Positions 9,502-18,326 of a stretch of DNA of 45,928 bases are shown in pieces (the first letter of the stretch is position 1; every line of letters starts with the position of its first letter). Source of the DNA: Microcaldota archaeon. GTDB taxonomy: Archaea > Micrarchaeota > Micrarchaeia > Micrarchaeales > CABMGC01. The translations under genes were made by a program, and so were the position numbers. The DNA lies in assembly GCA_021812185.1 (NCBI GenBank), contig JAKAON010000001.1:1-45928 (forward strand). The letters are read 5' to 3'. Below the pieces are notes generated by a model. The model was given only the letters and a program-made list of their open reading frames with translations. It made no database searches and was not told the origin of the DNA.

Positions 9502-10621
9502 AAGTGTACGCGATGAGAGATTCATTATTGGGTCTAGAATGCTATCCAAAATGTTCAGCATATACGCAAATGAAGAGCCTTCAGTAGACCAAATCGCAGT
9601 GGCAGCTGAAAACGGAATATATGTTGGGAAATCTGAAAGATTGTCTACGCCCATATTTTTGGATCCGTCGAAAGCGATTAACCCGCATATATTTGCAGTC
9701 GGAATAACGGGGAGCGGAAAGAGCTACCTAATGAAGAGCATGATGCTGAGAATGGCGTTGATTGGAGAACTTGGGATACTTGTGGTGGATTTTACAGGAG
9801 AATATAGAGAACTTGCAACACTTGCTTTTTGTACGAGGGCTAATTACGAAAACGCACATAGCGCAATTGCCCGTTTGCCTGAAGGCATAGTTTACATGGA
9901 TTTGTCCAATGAACCGGAAGGAAGGAAAGTTGAGATTGCAACTGCGGCATTGAATGAGATTGTACTAAAAATGCGCAGATTTGATGCAAACGGGCATAGC
10001 AGGATATTTGTTTTCCTAGATGAGGCATGGAAGATACTTAAGGATAATGATGTTTTAGAGACCATAATTAGGGAGGGCAGAAAATACGGAGTTGGGATTG
10101 TGCTGGCTTCGCAGATGATAAATGACGTTGAAAAGGATTTTCTACAAAACATCGGGACAATTTTTGTATTCAGGCTACAAAACAGTAAGAATTTGGATGA
10201 TTTGGTAAGCGATTACGGAATTTATACTGAGCAGGCCAGGGACGTCCAGAATTTTGAACAGGGCAGATGTATGCTTATTCAACTAAACAAGGCCAAAAAG
10301 AGATCCTGTTTTGTGATAGCTAAAATAGATGGTGTTAGATTGGACAAGACAATAAAAATCGGTTTGGGCGGAGAGTGCTTGGATATAGAGGAAAATGAAT
10401 TTTATAGGGCGATTGGTGGGCTCGACATAGGAAGCGGCAACCTTGCGGACTTGAGGCTTGACGTGGACAGAAAGGGATCGATAGTACTAAGCAAATTGAT
10501 CGCGACGCTTTTGGAGATGGGTGCGGATAGGAGAGAGGTACTGTGTAAACTGCGAGAATTGGGTTTTAGGGATTTTGATATTGCAGATGCGTTTGCAGTA
10601 GTTGTAAGCGGATCGGATTAA
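9488..10621 (+). CDS. VirB4/TraC/CedB-like P-loop ATPase (C-terminal ATPase half)
   Basis: Walker A GITGSGKSYLMKSM, VDFTGEYREL, Walker B RIFVFLDEAWKIL (VirB4-type DEAW), GVGIVLASQMINDVEKDFLQNIGTIFVFR; overlaps the upstream ORF by 14 nt. Confidence 0.8.
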   Translation: MIYFKSVRDERFIIGSRMLSKMFSIYANEEPSVDQIAVAAENGIYVGKSERLSTPIFLDPSKAINPHIFAVGITGSGKSYLMKSMMLRMALIGELGILVVDFTGEYRELATLAFCTRANYENAHSAIARLPEGIVYMDLSNEPEGRKVEIATAALNEIVLKMRRFDANGHSRIFVFLDEAWKILKDNDVLETIIREGRKYGVGIVLASQMINDVEKDFLQNIGTIFVFRLQNSKNLDDLVSDYGIYTEQARDVQNFEQGRCMLIQLNKAKKRSCFVIAKIDGVRLDKTIKIGLGGECLDIEENEFYRAIGGLDIGSGNLADLRLDVDRKGSIVLSKLIATLLEMGADRREVLCKLRELGFRDFDIADAFAVVVSGSD

Positions 10622-11310
10622 TGGGGCATACCATGAAAAAGACATGCGAGCAGACAATTTTGATGAGAATGCCGATATTGGCAAGGCTCAAAACAAGCTT
10701 GAGAGAGGTGGACAGGACTTTGACAAGTTACCCTCATTTCAAGGCAATCCGGCGTGGCACAATATTGAAGTACGCATTGAAATTAGGATCAACGGTGAAC
10801 TCCGTTTATGGAATTGAGCTTTCCAAAGAGGGCATAATTTTCGATATCCGTTCTAATGAGAGCCCATTGTATGACATGAGAAGCGCCTTGAATATTTCAA
10901 TGGGCGTATGCGCAATACTCAAAAACCACTATGAAGTGCGTCTTGATAGTATGTATCCGTACATAGCATACGAAATGAACAAAGCGGCCATTGAGAGGCA
11001 CAGTTCGATTACAACAAAGGACATGAAACGCAATTATTCTGATATAATACTTGCGAAGAGAATAAACGAGTTGCGCAGGAGGAATGCAGAGCTTGAACTG
11101 GAAATTTCAAACACTTATGACACATTGGTAGATATCACATCCGGGATTTTGATATCTGAAGGACTTAACAGAACAGCAGCTTTTTCAGATGCATTTTTGA
11201 AGTATGGCATAGACAACAAGTATTTGGACGCAGCAATATCAAGAGTTGGAAGCAGAGGATACAAATTGACACTTATTGAAAAAGACAGATTTTCGGTGGT
11301 GAGCATTTGA
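10621..11310 (+). CDS. Uncharacterised soluble operon protein
   Basis: 229-aa ORF, starts where the VirB4-like ORF ends, overlaps the next ORF by 4 nt. No recognised motif. Confidence 0.6.
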   Translation: MGHTMKKTCEQTILMRMPILARLKTSLREVDRTLTSYPHFKAIRRGTILKYALKLGSTVNSVYGIELSKEGIIFDIRSNESPLYDMRSALNISMGVCAILKNHYEVRLDSMYPYIAYEMNKAAIERHSSITTKDMKRNYSDIILAKRINELRRRNAELELEISNTYDTLVDITSGILISEGLNRTAAFSDAFLKYGIDNKYLDAAISRVGSRGYKLTLIEKDRFSVVSI

Positions 11311-11918
11311 ACGAAGTTGGACTAATTGAGATAGAATCATTAGCGCCAGTAGCTTTGGGCGCATTATTTATGTATGGATTGGTGAAGTTGAACCTGAGAA
11401 AGAATACGGTAAAAATTTATATAGATGATAAGCGTCAGCCAAACGAATGTGGTGAACCTAAACATGCGCTCATTGAACATGATTCCGTTGGGGTTGAGAA
11501 CATTAAATTGACAGGTACAGATAGGTTAGATGATTTGGCTACAATTTACTGGCATGTTGGAGATTTAAATGATTCATCGTACTGGAGCAATTATGTCTGC
11601 AGGGGATTAGATTTCAGATCTTGCGTGATTGGCGATACGGTATATGATGAATTTATAGTAAATGGTAAGTTCGTGGTAGCTGATGCGAAGAATAGTATAG
11701 TAGACAAAGGGGCAAAAGAGTTGGGAATTTTTGATTTGTCAAATATTTCCAGCAGATACAGATTATTAGGAGGTTCTTTTAGCCAAAATAAAAACGCCAC
11801 TATAGCACTCTTCGAAAGTTCAGATATGATCTGTGAGATTAGCAAGTATTCTGAAAATTCTGGTTTGATGCTCATGCTTCTTCAAGACCCTAACGTAAAT
11901 ATAATGGTGATGAAATGA
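11307..11918 (+). CDS. Uncharacterised protein with one N-terminal TM (GIDE/E3-like topology uncertain)
   Basis: 203 aa; APVALGALFMYGLVKLNL helix then a soluble domain; ATGA-type overlaps with both neighbours. Confidence 0.55.
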   Translation: MNEVGLIEIESLAPVALGALFMYGLVKLNLRKNTVKIYIDDKRQPNECGEPKHALIEHDSVGVENIKLTGTDRLDDLATIYWHVGDLNDSSYWSNYVCRGLDFRSCVIGDTVYDEFIVNGKFVVADAKNSIVDKGAKELGIFDLSNISSRYRLLGGSFSQNKNATIALFESSDMICEISKYSENSGLMLMLLQDPNVNIMVMK

Positions 11919-12127
11919 ACGCAAGTATGGATTTGGATATGATAAATTTCATAAAGGCAAGTGCATTTATCAGCTGTGTTGCAATTTCAATCTTTGTTGC
12001 ACAGTTATTGTTTAATGGAAAGGGAGATTCAAAGGCTGCAGAAAAACTGAGAGGCTTTGTAAATGGCATGTTGATTTTGACATTCATTTCGTTATCAATA
12101 TATTTGTGGTTTTATGCTAAGGCTTAA
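11915..12127 (+). CDS. Small two-TM membrane protein of the operon
   Basis: FIKASAFISCVAISIFVAQLLFN and GMLILTFISLSIYLWFYA; 4-nt overlap upstream and 14-nt overlap downstream. Confidence 0.55.
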   Translation: MNASMDLDMINFIKASAFISCVAISIFVAQLLFNGKGDSKAAEKLRGFVNGMLILTFISLSIYLWFYAKA

Positions 12128-12398
12128 CGAGATATATAGACATAATGATGGAAGGAACTACAAAATGGCACTTACGGGATTGTGCTTATTTGTGGGGATG
12201 GTGACTTTATGGGCATTGTCATTCTTTCGAGTTGAAGCATATTTAGTTTTTGGGATTTTTGCTGGAGTATTTACCATTATAGGATACCTCCATATTGTTA
12301 GGGAACAGCGAAAAAATTATTTCATTGTTGATTTTAGGCGTATTAGTTTTCTTCTCATTTTGGGGATAATAATTATTACCATAGGGGTTCTGGTGTAG
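12114..12398 (+). CDS. Small multi-TM membrane protein of the operon
   Basis: Three hydrophobic segments, about 94 aa, embedded in the overlapping ORF chain. Confidence 0.55.
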   Translation: MLRLNEIYRHNDGRNYKMALTGLCLFVGMVTLWALSFFRVEAYLVFGIFAGVFTIIGYLHIVREQRKNYFIVDFRRISFLLILGIIIITIGVLV

Positions 12399-12401
12399 GC
12401 G

Positions 12402-14630
12402 ATGGACGGCATAAAACTAGTATCTGTATCCCAAGTGCCGCTTGAGATGGATAGGTCAGTATTTATAACGGCTTTGTCGCAGGAAAAATTTTTAATATGG
12501 CATGATGTTGGAAGGGCCAAGACGCTTGTCGCAGCCAGTCAAAAATCCCTTACACAGATAAATAATGCGTTGCCTGGTCTCGAATTTGTAGATTTCGATG
12601 AAAAAGTGGGATTTAGCAGACCTGTAGGAATTGTCGCCTTCTTGTATAACGAACCAGTGTCTTTTGAGGAGAGAGAGAATTTCAGGGTATTTGGAGATTT
12701 ATACAAAATATTACGGGAATCGCAAGACGGAATCTGCATATGTTTCAACCCAATAGGAATAAGTACGATCAGCGCGCTCAAAACAAGGATTGAACACTTG
12801 CTGAGCACAAAAGAGACGCGCCAAACAAGGAGCCATGGAGATAGATCGCTGTCCTATTCTTTGACTAGTGCAGTTCAGATGGAAAATTATTATGATTCTG
12901 AAGAAAAGAAAGTACTTGTCTCGGTTCTTGATACGCTGGACGATATAGTTATATCCAACGGTTTTTGCTACAAAGTGTTAATTGTTTGCGATGACAACGA
13001 GAGAGTTTTGAACTATTTGAAATCAAAATTATTGATTATCGAGAAAATTAGGATGCATGATGGGGATTTTGAGAGCATTTACAATGCATCTGAAAAAATA
13101 GATGCGTTGCCATATAGCATGAAAAAAATCCTCCACATGCTATCATTTTCAGAAAACATACAAAAAGGCCCGAACGTGAAAACAGGCATTTCCATTTCTG
13201 CGCCTGGCAATATAATTATTGGGAAGGTCCTGGAGGAATCGGTAAAAAATACAGATATGCAGGTTAGGATTATGAACACTGCGTTAAATTTAGGGTGTCT
13301 TATAACAGGATTGCCAGGCAGCGGAAAGACTATGGAGGCTATGAGTATTTGCAAGCAGGTTAAACTTTGTGGCGCAGGCAATACACGCATAATTGCGATA
13401 ACCCCAACCAATGAATGGTTTGGTGTAGCAGCGGAGAACCATTTTGAATATGTGCAGCCTTATGGATCGAATGTTGCAATAAATTTCTTTGAATGTGCAT
13501 CCAAAATAAATATAGAAAAATTTTATGAGAATTTGGCAGTTCTTATAGCTTCTTCATCAAATGCAGGACCATATAAAAATTCGTTAGAAAAATGCTTACT
13601 TGCTGCGTTCAGAAAAGTATATTCTATCACAAGAACCCCAGACCCTTTGGATGTGTATGATGCTATTGAGAGATCCATAATAGAGTATCATGGGAAGGAA
13701 ACGAATGTAGGAGTGAAGTACACAAAACATGGCGAAAATATACGAGCTGCACTTGAAGGCCTTAGGCTTCTTCTATTCAGGGAAGAGTTTTCTTCGACAA
13801 AGGGCGAGAGTTTTAGGAGATTTCTCGATAGTGGAGTGATTTTTGACCTCTCATGCGTGAGCAATAGCATGAAGCCGCTCTTTTACGGATTGATATTAAA
13901 CCAGGTTTACAGCTTCAGCGACGAACTAGATACATTTGGTGACAATGAGCTGAGGATGCTTATCCTAATAGAGGAAGCCCAGCTCATATTTTCACAAGAT
14001 GAAATATCAGGAGCAACATTGGACCTTAAACAACGTATACAAGATTTTAGGAAAAAAGGGGTAGGGCTCATGCTTGTAACGCACAATGTTACTGACATCA
14101 ATCCGAGCATACGGAGATTGTGCCAAAACAAGATGTATTTCAGACAGAGCAACGATATAGCAAAATATGCTTTTTCGGATTTGGGATTTTCGGAGATTTA
14201 CATGGAGCAGGTAATCAACAGGCTAAAGAACACTGAACAGAGGACTTGTGCAGTTAGCTTGGTTGAAAAGACAATTAAAGGAACGCGTGTAATGGACCCT
14301 GCATTCATAATTACAAATGACTTCAGTTATGTGGATGGGATGGATGTGACAAAAATGGTGATGCCCAAAAAACAAGCATATGCGTCAAATATGAAAATAC
14401 ATGTTGTTGATTCTGAGGATATGCCTATTCAAGATCTTAAAGTTTCACTAGATTATGTTTGGGAAAGAATCTGCGATTTGGCCACAGACGAGAATGGATT
14501 AGTAAGCATTGATAATATAATTTTTGGAAGGAGATACAAAGTTAGAATATGCGAGACCGGTAAAAAGAAGGCACTGTTGGTTAAAGAAGTAATTTCTGCA
14601 CCTCTCCTCACCCTAAGAATTGAAAGGTAG
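12402..14630 (+). CDS. HerA/VirB4-superfamily (DUF87-like) ATPase with C-terminal beta-sandwich-like extension
   Basis: Walker A GLPGSGKTMEAM, Walker B RMLILIEEAQLIF, GVGLMLVTHNVTDI; C-terminal ~79 aa IHVVDSEDMPIQDLKVSL...ATDENGLVSIDNIIFGRRYKVRI. Confidence 0.75.
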   Translation: MDGIKLVSVSQVPLEMDRSVFITALSQEKFLIWHDVGRAKTLVAASQKSLTQINNALPGLEFVDFDEKVGFSRPVGIVAFLYNEPVSFEERENFRVFGDLYKILRESQDGICICFNPIGISTISALKTRIEHLLSTKETRQTRSHGDRSLSYSLTSAVQMENYYDSEEKKVLVSVLDTLDDIVISNGFCYKVLIVCDDNERVLNYLKSKLLIIEKIRMHDGDFESIYNASEKIDALPYSMKKILHMLSFSENIQKGPNVKTGISISAPGNIIIGKVLEESVKNTDMQVRIMNTALNLGCLITGLPGSGKTMEAMSICKQVKLCGAGNTRIIAITPTNEWFGVAAENHFEYVQPYGSNVAINFFECASKINIEKFYENLAVLIASSSNAGPYKNSLEKCLLAAFRKVYSITRTPDPLDVYDAIERSIIEYHGKETNVGVKYTKHGENIRAALEGLRLLLFREEFSSTKGESFRRFLDSGVIFDLSCVSNSMKPLFYGLILNQVYSFSDELDTFGDNELRMLILIEEAQLIFSQDEISGATLDLKQRIQDFRKKGVGLMLVTHNVTDINPSIRRLCQNKMYFRQSNDIAKYAFSDLGFSEIYMEQVINRLKNTEQRTCAVSLVEKTIKGTRVMDPAFIITNDFSYVDGMDVTKMVMPKKQAYASNMKIHVVDSEDMPIQDLKVSLDYVWERICDLATDENGLVSIDNIIFGRRYKVRICETGKKKALLVKEVISAPLLTLRIER

Positions 14631-14702
14631 TTTCCTATTTTAGTGCCATTGGATACGTAGAAATATTGATATTAGTGAGGCAGATAACCAATTGAAGCAT
14701 AT

Positions 14703-14716
14703 TTTTATCTTTTTGT
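14703..14716 (+). terminator. U-rich tract, possible terminator between the operon and rad50
   Basis: TTTTTATCTTTTTG shortly downstream of the operon's last stop codon. Confidence 0.3.
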
Positions 14717-14747
14717 TTCAAACTATATGATATCTACTGCGATTCCT

Positions 14748-17054
14748 ATGATAAACTCAATTGAGATGAGGAACTGGAAGACCCATGAGGATACAAAAAT
14801 CGAGTTCTCAAAAGGCACGAATATAATTGTCGGAGAGATGGGGGCCGGAAAAAGCTCCACAATAGACGCGATATGCTATGGGTTGTTCGGTACATTTCCT
14901 TTAGTTAAGCAAAAAAGGGTGAAACTCTCTGAGATAATAAAGAATAGGCCAAAACAGGAGAGAGAGGCTGCAGTAAAGGTCACCTTCACCGCAGAAGGCG
15001 ATATTTACAGCGTAGAAAGGGAGGTTTTTCTTAATGGCAGCACAAAGGCGAAACTGACTAAGAACAATGAATATCTCCAATCACAGCCAGAGAGAGTAAA
15101 TGAGGAGGTTGAAAGGATACTGAAAGTGGACTATGATCTTTTTGCAAGAGCAGTATATTCGGAACAGAATAGGCTTGACTATTTTTTGGAGCTTAAAGCA
15201 AAAGATAGAAAAGATCAGATGGATGCACTTTTAGGGCTTGACAAATTTGCACTTGCAAGTGACAATGCAGGGTCTTTGATAAACAAAGTAAAGGATATGA
15301 TTAGCAATCAGAAAAAGGACGCTATCCAACTTGACGTTGATGGGATTAAGAACCAGCTGCAAGGATTGGCGCTTGAATGCGAGAAGTTGGAGGTTGAAAG
15401 GAGTAAGCTGGTTGCAGAGTTGGTTTTGGTCGACGGATCAGTGAAAACATTGGAATCGCGCATAAAAGAGATGCGAAATCAGGAAGCAAAAAAAGGCATA
15501 TTATCAAAAGAGATTGCCGAGCTGAGGAGCAAAACAGAATATGCAACATTGGAGATACGGAAGATAGAAGAAAAGAATTTGGGCAAACGAGAAGATATAG
15601 GGACTGCAATAAAAAATGCTGAAATGAAGCTAAAGGAGCTAAAGGATCGTGAAAAAGGATCATCGGATTTTGAAAAGACGCTCCAAATGAGATTCTCCAA
15701 AGCAGGTTCTGAAGTGCAACAGCTTGAAAAAAGGATTTTGGAGAGGGATGCGATACTCAAGAGGATTGGAGGAAGAGACTTGGACAAGTTGAAGGGCGAA
15801 TATGATTTGCTTGCAAAAGACCTTCAGCGTATTGAAACAGAATTCCTCACCAACGCTTCCGAAATGAAGAATACTGAAAAATGGCTTAATGAACTAAGAG
15901 TGCATGTTGGAAAATGCCCAGTTTGTGAACGAGATATTGCAGGCGATCTTCATGAAAGGCTTATAGAAGAGCGGCAGAAAAACGCAAGCGAGCTTTCTAA
16001 AAAAATGAAAGAGATTGAAAACGCGCTTGCTAAAAAGCGGGAGAAGGCGAAATCTGCACTCGAGGAGATAAACGAGCTTGTAGTACTGTCTTCCAGAATT
16101 AAGGATTACGAGAACATAGATAAGTTGAAAGCAAGCAGCATTGCCGAAAAGGAAAATGCCAAAGCCGCCTTAGATGCGTCCAGATTGGAGCTGGATGCCA
16201 TAAGGCATGAGACAGAGAAAGTTAGTGTCGAAGCAGCGAATTTGAACAGGGCAAACGAGGAATTGGCAAGAAAAGAGGGATACCTAAAGGATATACTTGC
16301 TTTTGATGCAAGTAGGAAAGATAGAGAAGCAGAATTTGACCTGATAAAAGTTGATGCTAAGGAGATAGAGATTCTGCAGGCCGATTTTGTTGATATGCGA
16401 TCAAAATCTAGTAGCATTAATGCACAAATTGAAGCTCACGCAAAATATATCCATGACAAGAAGGTGCAGATGGAGGACAAGAGAGTGCAAATAGATGCGA
16501 TAGAGAGGATGAATAAGGATATAAAACAAAAGGAGTTCGTTATGCACAATCTCTTGAAGTTCAGGGGGGCTCTTGACGAGACAAAACTCATCCTTAGGAA
16601 CAGGCTTGTAAAGAGCATAAACGACGTGATGCAGGAGATGTGGCCAGATATGTATCCTTACGGGGATTACAAGAGCATAATGCTTGATGCTGCAACAGAC
16701 GATTATGTACTTAATGTCCTTGTTAATAGAGAAGGTAAGGACGTCTGGCAGGAGGTTGATGGGATAGCAAGCGGAGGGGAGAGGAGCACGGCGTGCCTTG
16801 CGCTTAGGGTGGCATTTAGCATGGTGCTTGTACCAAACTTGAAGTGGATAATACTAGACGAACCTACGCATAACATAGATGAGGACGGGATAAAGAGATT
16901 TGTTGAATTATTCAATGACAAACTCCCGAAAATAGTCGACCAGATATTTATAATAACTCATGATGAATTGCTCAAGCAGTCTGTGAATTCAAATATATAC
17001 GTACTTGCAAGGGACAAAGGCAATGGCGGATCAACAGTAGTAGAACGTGCATGA
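14748..17054 (+). CDS. rad50: DNA repair ATPase Rad50 (SMC-like with zinc hook)
   Basis: MINSIEMRNWKTHEDTKIEF, Walker A VGEMGAGKSSTIDAI, coiled coil, zinc hook CPVC (15915-15926), ABC signature ASGGERSTACLALR, Walker B WIILDEPTHNID. Confidence 0.9.
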   Translation: MINSIEMRNWKTHEDTKIEFSKGTNIIVGEMGAGKSSTIDAICYGLFGTFPLVKQKRVKLSEIIKNRPKQEREAAVKVTFTAEGDIYSVEREVFLNGSTKAKLTKNNEYLQSQPERVNEEVERILKVDYDLFARAVYSEQNRLDYFLELKAKDRKDQMDALLGLDKFALASDNAGSLINKVKDMISNQKKDAIQLDVDGIKNQLQGLALECEKLEVERSKLVAELVLVDGSVKTLESRIKEMRNQEAKKGILSKEIAELRSKTEYATLEIRKIEEKNLGKREDIGTAIKNAEMKLKELKDREKGSSDFEKTLQMRFSKAGSEVQQLEKRILERDAILKRIGGRDLDKLKGEYDLLAKDLQRIETEFLTNASEMKNTEKWLNELRVHVGKCPVCERDIAGDLHERLIEERQKNASELSKKMKEIENALAKKREKAKSALEEINELVVLSSRIKDYENIDKLKASSIAEKENAKAALDASRLELDAIRHETEKVSVEAANLNRANEELARKEGYLKDILAFDASRKDREAEFDLIKVDAKEIEILQADFVDMRSKSSSINAQIEAHAKYIHDKKVQMEDKRVQIDAIERMNKDIKQKEFVMHNLLKFRGALDETKLILRNRLVKSINDVMQEMWPDMYPYGDYKSIMLDAATDDYVLNVLVNREGKDVWQEVDGIASGGERSTACLALRVAFSMVLVPNLKWIILDEPTHNIDEDGIKRFVELFNDKLPKIVDQIFIITHDELLKQSVNSNIYVLARDKGNGGSTVVERA

Positions 17055-17151
17055 AGCTTTGAGTTGCACGCTGGCATTAAATTTTATCCAGTGCCTTTGA
17101 CATCTTGAAAAAAAGCTACGTTCAGGCAACCTAATTCGGCACTATGTGCAA

Positions 17152-18195
17152 TCACATGCTGCCAAGAGAGAATTCTGATCTCTCTTCTTCATTGTCGATA
17201 TGATTTCCTGAAAAGGTGTTTTGAACTCCAGTGAATATCGCTATAACTTCAACTTTCCCATTATAGTTTGGGTCCATTCGCGCTCCCCATGTTACGCTCG
17301 CATTCTGCGAAATTGATTCGGTTAGTTTTTCTCCTATGGTGTTCGCATCGCCCAATGTCAGATCAGGACCTCCAGTTATATGGAAGAGAGCGCCGGTTGC
17401 GCCTTCGTAATTAACATCGAGTAGTTTGTTCCTTAGCGTCTCCTTTACAACTTGGTCTATCCTATCTGTTCCCTCCCCCGTACCTACGCTTATTACTGCA
17501 AGCCCTCCGGATGACATTATGTTCCTCACGTCGGCAAAGTCTATGTTTATCATGCTTGGTTGGGTTATCGTTTCTGTTATTCCGCGAACGGCTTTTGCAG
17601 TTATCTCATCGGCCATCATGAATGCCTGCTCTATCCTTACATTAGGATATAGAGATACTAGCCGCTGATTGTCAATTACTATCAAGGTATCGACATGCGG
17701 GCGGAGTTTCTCTATCCCTCTTTTTGCTACGTCGAGCCTTACCCGTTCTAGGGCAAAGGGTATTGTTACCACGCCCACGACTATTGCGCCTACGTCCTTT
17801 GCTATCTCAGCAACTACAGGAGCCGCACCTGTTCCTGTGCCTCCGCCCATTCCGGCGGTCAAGAAGAGCAGGTTTATACCGTTTAGCATATCTGATATTT
17901 TATCCCTTGAAAGTGCTGCGGCTTTTTCCCCCACTTCGGGATATCCTCCGGCACCCAAACCATACGTTATGGACTCGCCAAGGCTTATTTTCTTTATGTT
18001 GCCCGTAATGGAATTTAGCTGTTTCTTGTCAGTGTTGAATGCGAATAGCATAGCCCCTTGTATGTTTAGGTTTGCGAGCCTTGTCACGGTATTATTTCCG
18101 CCTCCGCCCACTCCGACTACGCCTATTTGCGGCCTGAACATATCATATTCATTCACGCTGCTGTTGTCCGTTGTGTATTCATATGCCATATTCAT
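17152..18195 (-). CDS. ftsZ: Cell division protein FtsZ
   Basis: GVGGGGNNTVTRL, FNTDKKQL, tubulin signature GMGGGTGTGAAPV, SMINIDFADVRNIMSSGGLAVISVG. Confidence 0.96.
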   Translation of the reverse strand: MNMAYEYTTDNSSVNEYDMFRPQIGVVGVGGGGNNTVTRLANLNIQGAMLFAFNTDKKQLNSITGNIKKISLGESITYGLGAGGYPEVGEKAAALSRDKISDMLNGINLLFLTAGMGGGTGTGAAPVVAEIAKDVGAIVVGVVTIPFALERVRLDVAKRGIEKLRPHVDTLIVIDNQRLVSLYPNVRIEQAFMMADEITAKAVRGITETITQPSMINIDFADVRNIMSSGGLAVISVGTGEGTDRIDQVVKETLRNKLLDVNYEGATGALFHITGGPDLTLGDANTIGEKLTESISQNASVTWGARMDPNYNGKVEVIAIFTGVQNTFSGNHIDNEEERSEFSLGSM

Positions 18196-18326
18196 GCACT
18201 GATTAGTGTTATTTAGGGCTATAAGGCTAAAATACCTTTCTACTGCCCATTTCTTGTTCCTCCCGATTCATTTCATAGGCGGTGCTAACCTGAAGATTTC
18301 TTATATTTTTAATTTCAAAAGCAATC

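Larger units (their letters stand above)
7349..14630 (+). other. Putative operon for a type IV secretion/Ced-Ted-like DNA-transfer apparatus (nine ORFs)
   Basis: Nine same-strand ORFs, tightly packed or overlapping, with two P-loop ATPases (VirB4-like and HerA/DUF87-like), a VirB2-like two-helix protein, a polytopic VirB6-like protein and several small membrane proteins. Confidence 0.6.

Noticed and set aside
7133-14630. Integrative element inserted at tRNA-Leu
   Set aside because: The operon is on the 5' side of the tRNA, not the usual 3' attachment side. No integrase, relaxase or repeated tRNA 3' end was seen. A search for a direct repeat could reopen this.
9488-14630. Calling either operon ATPase the canonical HerA of the HerA-NurA repair complex
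   Set aside because: No NurA nearby; the first ATPase has a VirB4-type DEAW Walker B, and both are embedded among small membrane proteins.
17669-18202. 177-aa plus-strand ORF over ftsZ
   Set aside because: Antisense to conserved FtsZ; composition is a complement artefact.
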